Below, in pieces: positions 17,401 to 24,936 of a stretch of 47,420 nucleotides of DNA. Every line of letters starts with the position of its first letter. Position 1 is the first letter of the stretch. A program made the position numbers and the translations under genes. Below the pieces are notes generated by a model. That model saw nothing but the letters and a program-made list of their open reading frames with translations. It was not told the DNA's origin and made no database searches. The DNA is from Desulfobulbaceae bacterium (GTDB lineage: Bacteria > Desulfobacterota > Desulfobulbia > Desulfobulbales > Desulfobulbaceae). The stretch covers positions 1 through 47,420 of the forward strand of contig JAABPV010000015.1 in NCBI GenBank assembly GCA_011391865.1, given 5' to 3'.

Positions 17401-20284
17401 CGGCAAGCAGGTTGCCCATCGGGTCGTAGGAATATTCCCACCCATAGTTTTCCGCATCTTTCCGCTTCACCAGACGGCCTTGCAGGTCGTATTCAGCGGC
17501 GAACTGATAGCCCTCTGGATCGGTGACAGAAAGCCTGTTGCCCAGCAGGTCATAAGCAAAGGAGGTTGTGACATTGGTGTCTGCGCTGTTGCCTGCCCCC
17601 GCAACATAGTTCTTGGTCACGGCCAGCGGACGGCCCAGCGCGTCGTACTCCACATGCTTGACCCGCCCTTCCGGGTCGGTCGCATCTGTGACCAGCCCCA
17701 AGGCATTGTACGCGAACCGCTCCTGATGATTGAGCGGGCCGTTCATCTCTTTGACCCGAAGCATGTTGTCGTAGGCGTAGCTCCACTGCCTGCCTTCGGC
17801 ATCGGTCATGCCCGTCCGCTCGTTCATCAGCCCGTAAACAAACGAGGTCACAAAGCCGAGCTGGTTCTGCGCTGAACTCAGCTTGCCAGAGGCGGTGTAG
17901 GCGTACCGCTTCTGGCCGCCGTTCGGGTCGGTGCTTTCCGCAAGGTTGTTGTTGGCATCGTAGCTGTAGCCAAGGTGAAAGCCGAGCGGCCCGTCCACGG
18001 CGGTCAGGTTGGAATTTTGGTCGTAGGCGTAGCGGTAAGCATTGCCGAGCGGTTTGGTCTTGCGGACAACCCGGCCCAAGCCGTCATGATTGAACTTTGT
18101 GACAGACCCTTCAGGATCGGTGACACTGGCAAGGTCGCCATCGGCATTGTAGGCATTGCCGGTGACATTGCCCCGCAGGTCGGTCATCACTTCAGGAAGA
18201 CCTGCCGAAGTGTAGGACACAGAGCCGCAAGCTCCAAGGGGCAGGCAGAATTTGGAGAGGTTGCCTTTGCTGTCATATTCAAAGTTGAATTCCCGGTCTT
18301 TATTTTCAGAGACCTTTTCTTTCTTTGATGTGACCAGATTCTTTGCATTGTAGCTCCATTCCTTGCGCAAGCCGAGCGGCCCGTCCAGAGCAAGCAGGTT
18401 GCCCCGCGCATCGTAGGCGTAGCGGTATTCTCCGCCTGCCGGGTCTTTGTAGTAGGTGCGGTTGTTGCGCTCGTCGTGCTTGAATTCTTCGGTCGTGCCG
18501 TCGGGGTGGATGGTTTCAGCCTGCCGCCCTTCCTCATCGTGCTTCTGCACGGTGGCATTGCCGTAGCTGTCGGTGATGGTGGTGCTTTCCGCCGCATCCT
18601 CGCCCTGATAGGCGAAGGCGTACAGCTCGTTTTCGCCCACAGTCTGGCTGGAAACACGGTAGCGGTCGTCGTAGCTCATCCGCACCGAAGGAACGTCAAG
18701 CGGGGTGGTGATTTCGGTGAGCTGCTTGTTATCGTCGTAGGTGTACTGCGTTCTGCCGCCCCTGCCGTCTATCATCGCAGAAAGCAGGCCGTCCTCGTAC
18801 TCATAGGAGATGCTTATGTTCTCCGGCAGCTCTGCTTTGACAATACGCCCTTCTCCATCGCAGGTGAAGGTTACGGCTCGGCTGCCGCTGCTGATTTTCG
18901 CAAGGCATTTGCCAGAGTAGCTGTAGGCGACCTTGTTGCCATTCTGGTCGCTGATTTCCCGCAGTTTGCCGTCCTTACCGAAACGCCATGTCTCAAGGTT
19001 GGCCTTCCGGGTCAGGACAAAATCGCCGCCGTCTTCAGTCAGCTCATCAAAATTGTCCGGCGTGGAAGGCTCGTAGCTGGAGCCGTCTTTATCAAAATTC
19101 TGGGTGTGGCCGTCCGGGAAAACAATCTGCACGCCTTCATAAACCGGCGCGTAGTCGAGCTTCAGCAGGAAAACATCCAGATTGGAAGACCAGCCCGTGC
19201 CGAAATACTGCGGCGGGCCTTCAACTTTCTCGCCTTCGTCGCCGTCTTCAGCGAATTCATAGACAGAGGCGGAATCAGTCTGCGTTGACGAGGAATTGTA
19301 GGAACGCTGAAGCAGCAAGTCGGCATCGCCGATCCCGGCAACAGCGGCATCGGTGAGCGATTCGGCAAAGTTTCCAGTGTATGTCGTGATTGGGTGGCCC
19401 TTTGCGGCTGCAAACGGTGATCGTGTCGATATTGCAGCAGAATTGTATTGAGCACGGACATAATTGCATTGATCATTGCCGATACTGACGCGTTGGCAGC
19501 TTGTGCCATACAAATACGACGAAGCCACTCCTTTGACAAAAGAAAACACTGCTGTGAAGCAGCCGTTGAACACAGTGATCCGGTAATCGTTCTGGCCGAT
19601 GATTTTGCCTTTTCCCTTTGCGCCATATCCGCCGGAAGCCAGCGGCTCCATTGGAATGCTGCTGCCATTGTTCAGCTCCAGAATGGCGGTCATGGGCAGA
19701 GCCGGGCCAGGCACTGCTGGCGGCGCAGGCGGAATGCTGATGATGTCCGCGCTGACCAGCACCTGCCCGTTGCCAAGATGCGCAAGGCGGGCGTTCTGAA
19801 TCTTCGGTGTTGCCGCACCTGCGCAGGGACTGCCGGGGCCTGAACCGCCGGTGAAGTCTTCGTACAGCCTGCCTTTAGGCAGTACCGGCAGCGGTTTCCC
19901 TGAAGCGTCCAAGATGTCGAAATAAACTTTGCAGCCCGCAGGCGGCGTGGCGGGAATCACAGCGACAGCAGGGCCGATCATGCCCGCGCTGATCGAAAAA
20001 GTCGGATTGCTGCCGCTGTAATTCCCTGACAGACATTCCGGCGTGGCGGGCAGCACCGAATGAAAGGCCAGCCTGTGGCCGACCGCGTCGCAAGGAGGAA
20101 CAGAATCGTTGCGCAGCTGGAAGGTGATCGTCGCAGGCTCGCCAGCGGCAGGCGCAGGCGGAGTCATGCTGTCACCGGCATGAACGAGCTTCATCATGCA
20201 GCCAGCCGCCTCAGAGGACGGGAACGCAACAGATAGGAGGGCGCAGCAGAGAGAAAGATAACGGAACAGGGCGGGCTTGAGCAT
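14447..20284 (-). CDS. RHS/YD-repeat protein with variable C-terminal tip
   Basis: This 1945-residue secreted protein begins with a signal peptide (cleavage after about residue 27). An N-terminal beta domain follows, then a DUF6531-like start of the repeat region (PITTYTGNFAESLTDAAV) and dozens of YD repeats of the form YDxxGNLxxxTDPxG. The RHS core ends at ARHYEPETGVWMGQD followed by VNYLDWYG. RHS repeats form a shell around a C-terminal toxin. The last 190 residues differ in character: AT-rich, Lys- and Glu-rich, with LHSIQDHH, which recalls zinc phospholipase C-type sites. That link is weak. The usual DPxG cleavage box reads DWYG. No immunity gene follows. A palindrome (P4) adds AIHELPLRELP near residue 1350. 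The ATG has GGAG seven bases upstream. Confidence 0.9.
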   Translation of the reverse strand: MLKPALFRYLSLCCALLSVAFPSSEAAGCMMKLVHAGDSMTPPAPAAGEPATITFQLRNDSVPPCDAVGHRLAFHSVLPATPECLSGNYSGSNPTFSISAGMIGPAVAVIPATPPAGCKVYFDILDASGKPLPVLPKGRLYEDFTGGSGPGSPCAGAATPKIQNARLAHLGNGQVLVSADIISIPPAPPAVPGPALPMTAILELNNGSSIPMEPLASGGYGAKGKGKIIGQNDYRITVFNGCFTAVFSFVKGVASSYLYGTSCQRVSIGNDQCNYVRAQYNSAAISTRSPFAAAKGHPITTYTGNFAESLTDAAVAGIGDADLLLQRSYNSSSTQTDSASVYEFAEDGDEGEKVEGPPQYFGTGWSSNLDVFLLKLDYAPVYEGVQIVFPDGHTQNFDKDGSSYEPSTPDNFDELTEDGGDFVLTRKANLETWRFGKDGKLREISDQNGNKVAYSYSGKCLAKISSGSRAVTFTCDGEGRIVKAELPENISISYEYEDGLLSAMIDGRGGRTQYTYDDNKQLTEITTPLDVPSVRMSYDDRYRVSSQTVGENELYAFAYQGEDAAESTTITDSYGNATVQKHDEEGRQAETIHPDGTTEEFKHDERNNRTYYKDPAGGEYRYAYDARGNLLALDGPLGLRKEWSYNAKNLVTSKKEKVSENKDREFNFEYDSKGNLSKFCLPLGACGSVSYTSAGLPEVMTDLRGNVTGNAYNADGDLASVTDPEGSVTKFNHDGLGRVVRKTKPLGNAYRYAYDQNSNLTAVDGPLGFHLGYSYDANNNLAESTDPNGGQKRYAYTASGKLSSAQNQLGFVTSFVYGLMNERTGMTDAEGRQWSYAYDNMLRVKEMNGPLNHQERFAYNALGLVTDATDPEGRVKHVEYDALGRPLAVTKNYVAGAGNSADTNVTTSFAYDLLGNRLSVTDPEGYQFAAEYDLQGRLVKRKDAENYGWEYSYDPMGNLLAELNPRGVATAYAYTPTNRLQSVTNPEQHSTVLAWNANGKLSSVTDPMGVVAASSYDQLDRRTAKIRNWKPGAAADHETNVTTTLEYDLAGNLRYITNPLNYKAEIRYDAAQRRTELVNFEGGSTRFEYDKVSNLLKVTDAEGNVTTYKVDDLDRRVSLTNAENETTGYAYDLVGNRTKLIEPDGTVTLYEFDGVYRLNKVHENWRPDQGPGNDVNVLTQYGYDRRGLLTSIINANGAETRFEHNGVAKLVKETDPLGMVWEYGYDGNRNRTSRKDAKGELTEYGFYPDDMLEKISYADGSSVSYEYDANNNSTGMTDKLGTTAWSFDPLNRITEQEDPFDRVLRRRYDADSNRIGMTYPDGNQVAYEYSPNSWLRKMVLQPATVGAIHELPLRELPLQTEYSRDLVGNITRIVNPNQTETTVAYDKVYRTLQRVNRQTTKGGKINSAYWHSYNDLGQITKTVNQYGWRKPSVVQESYSYDGLRRLSGFSLYPLKNNGGTVTETWNYDPAGNRLSWASNDDLQTNTPFDAFSRSYEYNEANQMLGMTHDAGKKSKNFAYGYSYDENGNRVNRQLADASGPQHGVDYSYDPENRLIEALDYQLTGKDGKNRIDRAVTSLEYDGGGRRLVQHYDPKNGGGGVDKRDEYVFDGLDPVAEYDKLNGQRTDYYRGEGGDIAMMHQYKGGTQGQMYWYHYNNKKDVVGLTKQNGNSHHNYRYEPYGAVLPENGNFTDPHNHYTLTGKEFDENTGLVWFGARHYEPETGVWMGQDVYRGRLEEPMSLHRFGYVNDNPVNYLDWYGFWSTEIEGALRRVKAFGSISVSEYINMKYGYLGPEFRSSDKENMQNISKMLHPERSHEDLIRKSAGTNGFSPEDIQEMVNESTNLDKKYKGNKSLKYHEEERHENNRESAIYAHDELKEALRLKECNDPEGSLEALARALHSIQDHHKDDELSTAAYIKAKEASEFMFKIYKGEENIDSFKNKYDIP
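16210..16252. repeat. Palindrome P4 and a half copy, inside the RHS gene
   Basis: A 28-bp perfect palindrome (16225-16252) with the shared core is preceded by a direct half copy, GTAGGGGCAATTC, at 16210-16222. In the RHS frame they encode VGAIHELPLRELPLQ, an insertion absent from neighbouring YD repeats that preserves the frame. Confidence 0.9.
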
Positions 20285-20316
20285 GATGCTTCTCCGGGAA
20301 GAGGCGGTCGCGAATG

Positions 20317-20342
20317 ATTAAACGCAGGAATTAACACCTGCG
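20317..20342 (-). terminator. Possible terminator after the ABC permease gene
   Basis: CGCAGG and CCTGCG form a 6-bp stem with an 8-nt loop. TTTAAT follows on the minus strand. It lies between the permease stop and the RHS start and would separate these units. The stem is short. Confidence 0.35.
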
Positions 20343-20383
20343 CCGCTTTCCGTCAAGAAAAAAAACAGCGATGCCGCAGCTCG

Positions 20384-21259
20384 TCACCCTGCCCCGCCGC
20401 TGCCTTCCCGCAGACGCGGATCAAGCACCTTCTCCAAGCTGATGACCACGAGGGTGATGGTCAGCAGGAGGAGGGTGAGGACGGCCACTGGCGGCAGGAG
20501 CCAGTTCCACCAGATGTTCATGTAGTAGTATTTCATTGCGTACTGAATCATCATGCCGAGTGACTTGCGGCCCGGATCAATCAGGCCCATGAAGGCCAGC
20601 GAGGCTTCCATGAACATCGCCATCCGGCATTTAGCGGAAAAGCCGATCAGGTAGAGCGGGAACAGCTCCGGCAGGAGATGGCGGGAAATGATGTGCCAGC
20701 TGCCGCCGCCGAACTGGGCTGCGGCGCGGACATGCAGGCTCTGCCGAACTATCAGGGTCTGCGCCCGGATGGACTTGCTTGTGCCGGGCCAAGTCATCAG
20801 GGCGAGAATCAGGGCCAGCGTCAGCGGGTGCGGCCGGAAGACGGCGGCGACCAAAATCAGCACCATGACCGAGGGCACGGCCATCAGCACGTCGCCGAGG
20901 CGCATCAGGGCGAGATCCAACAGGCCGCCGAACCAGCCGGAGATCAGGCCGATCAGCACGCCGATGGCCAGCCCGACCGCCGCGCAGACCAGCCCGAAAA
21001 CCACGGTGTTGCGGACAGCGTGCAGCAGCTCGGAGAAAATGTCCTGGCCGCAGTCGTTCACACCTAAGAGATGCGCGGCGGAAGGCCGGGCAAAGGGCGT
21101 GTAGTCCATGGCAAAGGGGCTGTGCGGCGACAGCGGCGGGCCGAGCAGGGCTGCGGCGGCGAAGAGCAGAAAGAGACTGCCGCCGATCATGAACCACGGG
21201 TCTCGGCGCAGATGTTTCAGAAGTTTGTCGTGCATTTTGTATCGGATGAATTGCGTCAC
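20384..21259 (-). CDS. ABC transporter permease, DppC/NikC type
   Basis: The 291-residue inner-membrane protein has about six hydrophobic helices and the DppC layout. An N-terminal helix (FMIGGSLFLLFAAAALLGP) is followed by HLLGVNDCGQDIFSELLHA, the family's GTDxxGRDxxSR-like loop. The EAA loop follows near AAAQFGGGSWHIISRHLLPE and contacts the ATPase. With DppB it forms the channel of an oligopeptide, dipeptide or nickel importer. The start is uncertain: GTG at 21259 or ATG at 21235, and neither has a good ribosome site. The 23-nt array F occupies the sequence just upstream. No ATPase gene follows; the next gene is the unrelated RHS gene. Confidence 0.88.
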   Translation of the reverse strand: MTQFIRYKMHDKLLKHLRRDPWFMIGGSLFLLFAAAALLGPPLSPHSPFAMDYTPFARPSAAHLLGVNDCGQDIFSELLHAVRNTVVFGLVCAAVGLAIGVLIGLISGWFGGLLDLALMRLGDVLMAVPSVMVLILVAAVFRPHPLTLALILALMTWPGTSKSIRAQTLIVRQSLHVRAAAQFGGGSWHIISRHLLPELFPLYLIGFSAKCRMAMFMEASLAFMGLIDPGRKSLGMMIQYAMKYYYMNIWWNWLLPPVAVLTLLLLTITLVVISLEKVLDPRLREGSGGAG

Positions 21260-21350
21260 AAGGCGGTTGCGCGGAGCCAGACAAGGCGGTTGAGCGGAGC
21301 CGAAACCGCTGCCTTCGGCTTCGCTCAGGCGACGGCTCCGCTCAGGCAGC
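21259..21350. repeat. 23-nt-period array F (4 units)
   Basis: Four 23-nt units start at 21259, 21282, 21305 and 21328, between the two permease genes. The first two match at 20 of 23 positions. The last two carry the motif in inverse orientation: TGAGCGGAGCCG at 21291 is the reverse complement of the 12 bases at 21333. It may overlap the permease start. It is the weakest of the six arrays. Confidence 0.6.
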
Positions 21351-21364
21351 TTGATGACAGTGTC

Positions 21365-22351
21365 TCAGCGTCCGCCTTTCACTCTCGGATCAAGCCAGGC
21401 GTAGACGAATTCCAGGCAGATCATCGCCGCAAGGACCAAGAGCGAGGAGAAGAGCACCACGCTTTGGATCAGCGGCAGGTCGCGCAGGCGGATGGCGTTG
21501 AAGAGCAGTGTGCCCACGCCGGGATAAGAATGGATGCGCTCGACCACCAGCGCGCCGGTGATCATAAAGGCCAGCCGCATTCCCAAGCGCGTGACCAAGG
21601 GCAGCAGGCAGCAGCGGGCGGCGTGGACATAGCGGATGCGGGCCGCTGACAGCCCCTTGGCCTGCGCGGTGCGGATGTGCGGCTGCCGGATGATCATCAC
21701 CATGCTGGTGCGGGTGAGGAGGAAATTGCCAGGGAAATAGGCGATGAGCAGCGAGAAAAGCGGCAGGGCCGAATGATGGGCCACGTCTAAAAGCCAGCGG
21801 TGCGTGGGCAGATCGGCGTAGGCGGTCTCGGCGCCGGACGAGGGAAACCAGCCGAGCCAGAGCGAGAAGACCGCCAGCAGCAGTACGCCGGTGCAGATTT
21901 CCGGGATGCCGTCGAGCACAGTGCTGAACGTGACCAAACCTTTCTCCAGCCTGCTGTTGCGGCGCGAGGCGGCCTCGACTCCGGCGATGAAGCCTGCGCT
22001 GGCGGCGATGACGTTGGCCGTGACCAAGAGGAGCAGCGTCCACGGCAGGGCGTTGAAGAACAGCTCCGAGACCGGGGCCATGAAGGCGTGGGAATAACCC
22101 CAGTCCAGTCTGATCAAACGGAGCAGGTAGCTGCCGAAGCCAGTGCTGCGGCTGTAGTAGGTTTGCAGCTCCGCCAGCTGCTCCGCGCTGATGACCACAT
22201 CCTCCGAGCTGGCGTGCATCGCGGTGACGAAGTCGCCGGGCAGCAGCGCGGGCAGAGCGTAGCTGAGATAGATCATCAGCAGGGCCGAGATACTGCCGGT
22301 GAGCAGCAGGTCAGCCCGTGTTCTCCCGTGACGGACAGCGCGGCGCAGCAT
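21365..22351 (-). CDS. ABC transporter permease, DppB/NikB type
   Basis: This 328-residue membrane protein has a first helix (LLLTGSISALLMIYLSYAL), then a periplasmic segment (ALLPGDFVTAMHASSED, like the usual PGDP motif), then five further helices. The EAA loop is near TAQAKGLSAARIRYVHAARC. GALVVERIHSYPGVGTLLFNAI matches the conserved DppB stretch (VExVFxxPGLG). I start at the ATG at 22351, which shares one base with the stop of the binding-protein gene (TGATG). The longer frame to 22423 adds a polar, unlikely N-terminus. Together with the DppC-like gene it makes the membrane channel. Confidence 0.88.
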   Translation of the reverse strand: MLRRAVRHGRTRADLLLTGSISALLMIYLSYALPALLPGDFVTAMHASSEDVVISAEQLAELQTYYSRSTGFGSYLLRLIRLDWGYSHAFMAPVSELFFNALPWTLLLLVTANVIAASAGFIAGVEAASRRNSRLEKGLVTFSTVLDGIPEICTGVLLLAVFSLWLGWFPSSGAETAYADLPTHRWLLDVAHHSALPLFSLLIAYFPGNFLLTRTSMVMIIRQPHIRTAQAKGLSAARIRYVHAARCCLLPLVTRLGMRLAFMITGALVVERIHSYPGVGTLLFNAIRLRDLPLIQSVVLFSSLLVLAAMICLEFVYAWLDPRVKGGR

Positions 22352-23913
22352 CAGCGGATGAGGAAGAGCTTGTTCTGCGCGGTCGGCACGCCGTTGCCCA
22401 CACCGCCCGGCGTGTACTGCCAAAGAACTCCCTTGGCCGGATTGTACGCCGACATGGAGCGGGGATAGTACAGCGGCAGGGCTGGCAGCTCGTCCGCCGC
22501 GATGCGCTGAATCTCCCAGACCAACTGCCGCCGCTTCTCCTTGTCCATCTCCGTTGTTTGGGCAGCAAAGAGCTGCTTCAGCTCCGGGCTGACTTGCGCG
22601 CGGGCCGAGTTGATTGAGCCGGTGGACTGCTCATCACTGAGCAGGCGGTTGAGCAGGATTGGATCGCCAAGCAGGCCGCCGTGGCCGGAAATGGCCAAGT
22701 CAAAGTCCCAGTTCATGATCCGGCTGTCCGCCGTGGTCTTCTCCTGATTCTGCAAGTCCACCTTGATCCCCGCTTTCTCTAACTGCTGGCGGATGATCTC
22801 GCCGTCGCGGTCAGGCCCGGCCATGGCCGAGTTGAGCAGGCTGACAGTCAGCTTTTTGCCGTCCTTGCTGAAGAAGCCGTCCGCGTCTTTTTTATAGCCG
22901 AGCTGGCCGAGCAGCTGCCCGGCCTTTTCCGGGCTGTATTCGTAATCCGGCGTGTCCGGATTGTAGAATTCATGATCTGGCGAGAGCAGGCCGCAGGAGC
23001 CGGGCGTGCCGAAGCCCTGATGGCCCTTGTCAATCAGCTCCTGCCGGTTGACAGCGTGGGCGAGGGCGTGGCGGAACTCCTTGCTGCTGAACGGCACCTT
23101 GCGGTGGTTGATCATCAGCTTCTTGTTCCAGCCGCGCTTGTCCTCGATGATCGTCATGCCCTTCTGCCGCAGGGTCTCAGCCATGTTCGGCTCAATGCCG
23201 ACCAGATCGGCCTTGTCCGTCATTAAAGCGAAGAGCGGATCCTCGGCCCGGACGTAAATCAGGCGGTCCACCTTGGGGCGGCCCTGGTAATACTCGGCAA
23301 AGGCTTCAAAAAGATAGCTGCCCTTCACCTTGTCAAAGTTGACGAACTTGTACGGCCCGGTGCCGGTGAAGCTGTCTGCGGCCTCGTATTTCTTCGGATC
23401 CTCTACCTTGCTCCAGACATGCTCCGGCAGGATGGGCATGGTCTCCATGAAGGAGAGGAAGGGCGCGTATGGCTCCTTCAGCTTGAAGGTCACCTGCTGC
23501 GGCCCGCTGACCGCGCAGGACTCGATCTTGTCCAAACGGATCCAGCTGTAGGGATGCTTCTGCATGTAGCTGACAGTGAAGACCACATCCTCCGGGCGGA
23601 AGGGCTTGCCGTCGTGCCATTGCACGCCCTCGCGCAGGGTGAAGACCCAGCTTGCGCTCTCCGGCTTGTATTCCCACGCTGTGGCCAAGGCCGGAGCCAG
23701 CCCTTTCCCGTCCCGCCAGAGCAGGCTGTCGAAAACCATGCTCATGCGGACATAGCCCGGCCCGCGCGGATAATGCCGGTAGGGCGTGGGATAGCCCCAG
23801 TCGCCGCCGCCGCTGTCCGCGATGCGGATTTCCTTGACCTGCGCCGCCGGAGCAGGATTGATCCAGAGAAAACATGTCGCCAGCAGGGCCGCTGCCCGCA
23901 GTGTTCGCTTCAT
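22351..23913 (-). CDS. ABC transporter solute-binding protein, family 5
   Basis: This 520-residue periplasmic protein has a signal peptide (cleavage after PAPAA near residue 23) and the SBP family 5 fold. Diagnostic segments are LREGVQWHDGKPFRPEDVVF, TGTGPYKF and FRHALAHAVNRQELI. Family members bind peptides, nickel chelates or sugars. The neighbours FmdE and a NicO-type metal transporter favour a metal or metal-complex ligand, but the sequence alone does not decide. The gene is coupled to the DppB-like permease. Upstream lies array B (23994-24245), which separates it from fmdE, so its promoter must lie within or beside that array. Confidence 0.88.
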   Translation of the reverse strand: MKRTLRAAALLATCFLWINPAPAAQVKEIRIADSGGGDWGYPTPYRHYPRGPGYVRMSMVFDSLLWRDGKGLAPALATAWEYKPESASWVFTLREGVQWHDGKPFRPEDVVFTVSYMQKHPYSWIRLDKIESCAVSGPQQVTFKLKEPYAPFLSFMETMPILPEHVWSKVEDPKKYEAADSFTGTGPYKFVNFDKVKGSYLFEAFAEYYQGRPKVDRLIYVRAEDPLFALMTDKADLVGIEPNMAETLRQKGMTIIEDKRGWNKKLMINHRKVPFSSKEFRHALAHAVNRQELIDKGHQGFGTPGSCGLLSPDHEFYNPDTPDYEYSPEKAGQLLGQLGYKKDADGFFSKDGKKLTVSLLNSAMAGPDRDGEIIRQQLEKAGIKVDLQNQEKTTADSRIMNWDFDLAISGHGGLLGDPILLNRLLSDEQSTGSINSARAQVSPELKQLFAAQTTEMDKEKRRQLVWEIQRIAADELPALPLYYPRSMSAYNPAKGVLWQYTPGGVGNGVPTAQNKLFLIR

Positions 23914-23993
23914 TGTCTGCCGCCTTGTCGTATTTTTTAATTATGCGCCCTGCTCTTTTTTTCGGCAGGGCCTGTTTTGTTGCAATGGCTGCC

Positions 23994-24245
23994 CAGTTTT
24001 TAGCACGGGCCGTCCATTTTTAAAAACTGAAGGCTCATAGTTTTGCACTGAGCGGCCAGTGAAAGAAAATGGCTGCCCAGTTTCTTTCACTGACTGCCCA
24101 TTTTTAAAAAATGGATGCTCATAGTTTTCCACTGAGCGGTCATAGGAAGAAACTGACAGCTCAGTTTCTTCCTATGACCATCCATTTTCTTAAACTGAGA
24201 CCTCAGTTTTAAAAAATGGATGGCCAGAGCAAAGAAATGGCCGCC
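23994..24245. repeat. 21-nt-period array B (12 units, 84-nt higher-order repeat)
   Basis: Twelve units begin at 23994 + 21k with no slippage. Each is a 15-nt core starting CA and ending TG (the first ends GG), then a 6-nt linker. Cores at steps of four units belong to the same type: CAGTTTCTTTCACTG, CATTTTTAAAAAATG, CATAGTTTTCCACTG, or purine-rich. Adjacent cores often pair: CATAGGAAGAAACTG at 24141 is the exact reverse complement of the core at 24162. Units at 24183 and 24204 pair at about 19 of 21 bases across a GACC loop. Weaker, 20-nt-spaced units continue to about 24300. The rest of 23914-24341 holds no gene. Confidence 0.85.
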
Positions 24246-24341
24246 TCTTTTTCAATCTGCGGCCCTGAATCGAAAACGACAGGCCAGCACCAATGCGTGC
24301 TGTGCTGATGCTGCCGTCCTGTGCCGCGCTCTGGTGTGCGC

Positions 24342-24884
24342 TCACCAGCCCCGCGAATAATCCGGCGCGCAGTCCATGCAGAACTGCTTGCCCTCGTGCA
24401 GGCGGACGTTGCGCTCAGAGCAGGTTTCGCCGCACTGCTCGCAGGTCACACTCTTGAAAAGTCGGGCGCGGGCAGGCAGATTGTAATCCGGCTCGCTGAA
24501 GGCAAACAGCTCCTCGTCCGGCAGACTGAGGATTTCCTTCCTGAATGCCTCGCGGTCGATCTTGTCACGGTCAAACGTCTTCTTCATCGTCACCCGGAGC
24601 TTTTTGTCCTGCGAGCGGACGAAAAAGCTGAAGGCCTGCTTGCCCCGGTCGCGGTAGATCAAATTGCCTTTGCCCAAGGTGCAGCCGGTGAGATACTGCA
24701 CTGCATCCAAGCCGCAGGCATCGTTCTCGGTCACGCAGACCACTTCCTCGTCCGGCGAAAATTTCACGCCCAGTTTCTGCTGCGCCGCTTTGGCGATCCG
24801 GTAGCCGATGGCCAGGCCCGGACATTCGTGGCCGTGAAAAGCCACGCACTGCTCCCAGTCGCTGCTCTGCTGTGCTGCTGACAT
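24342..24884 (-). CDS. FmdE family protein with C-terminal zinc ribbon
   Basis: The 180-residue protein opens with the FmdE signature CVAFHGHECPGLAIGYRIA, which in this family lies near a redox or metal site, and continues with ENDACGLDAVQ and TGCTLGKGN. The C-terminal 40 residues form a zinc ribbon with two CxxC pairs (CEQCGETC, then CMDC). FmdE is named after a formylmethanofuran dehydrogenase subunit, but in bacteria it usually accompanies molybdenum, tungsten or nickel transport and its biochemical role is unclear. It follows the NicO gene by 52 nt on the same strand, so they are probably one operon. The distance to the ABC genes is 428 nt and filled by array B. Confidence 0.9.
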   Translation of the reverse strand: MSAAQQSSDWEQCVAFHGHECPGLAIGYRIAKAAQQKLGVKFSPDEEVVCVTENDACGLDAVQYLTGCTLGKGNLIYRDRGKQAFSFFVRSQDKKLRVTMKKTFDRDKIDREAFRKEILSLPDEELFAFSEPDYNLPARARLFKSVTCEQCGETCSERNVRLHEGKQFCMDCAPDYSRGW

Positions 24885-24936
24885 TGCGTTCTCCTTGATG
24901 AAAAAAAGTAAGGGCAGATTTGCTGCCGATGATGTT

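Noticed and set aside
15200-19288. Plus-strand open frames opposite the RHS gene
   Set aside because: They repeat the periodicity of the YD repeats in reverse and look like shadows (Val, Gly, Ile-rich); no independent signals.
23994-24245. CRISPR array reading of array B
   Set aside because: There is no constant repeat, the units are only 21 nt, and no cas gene is present in the window.
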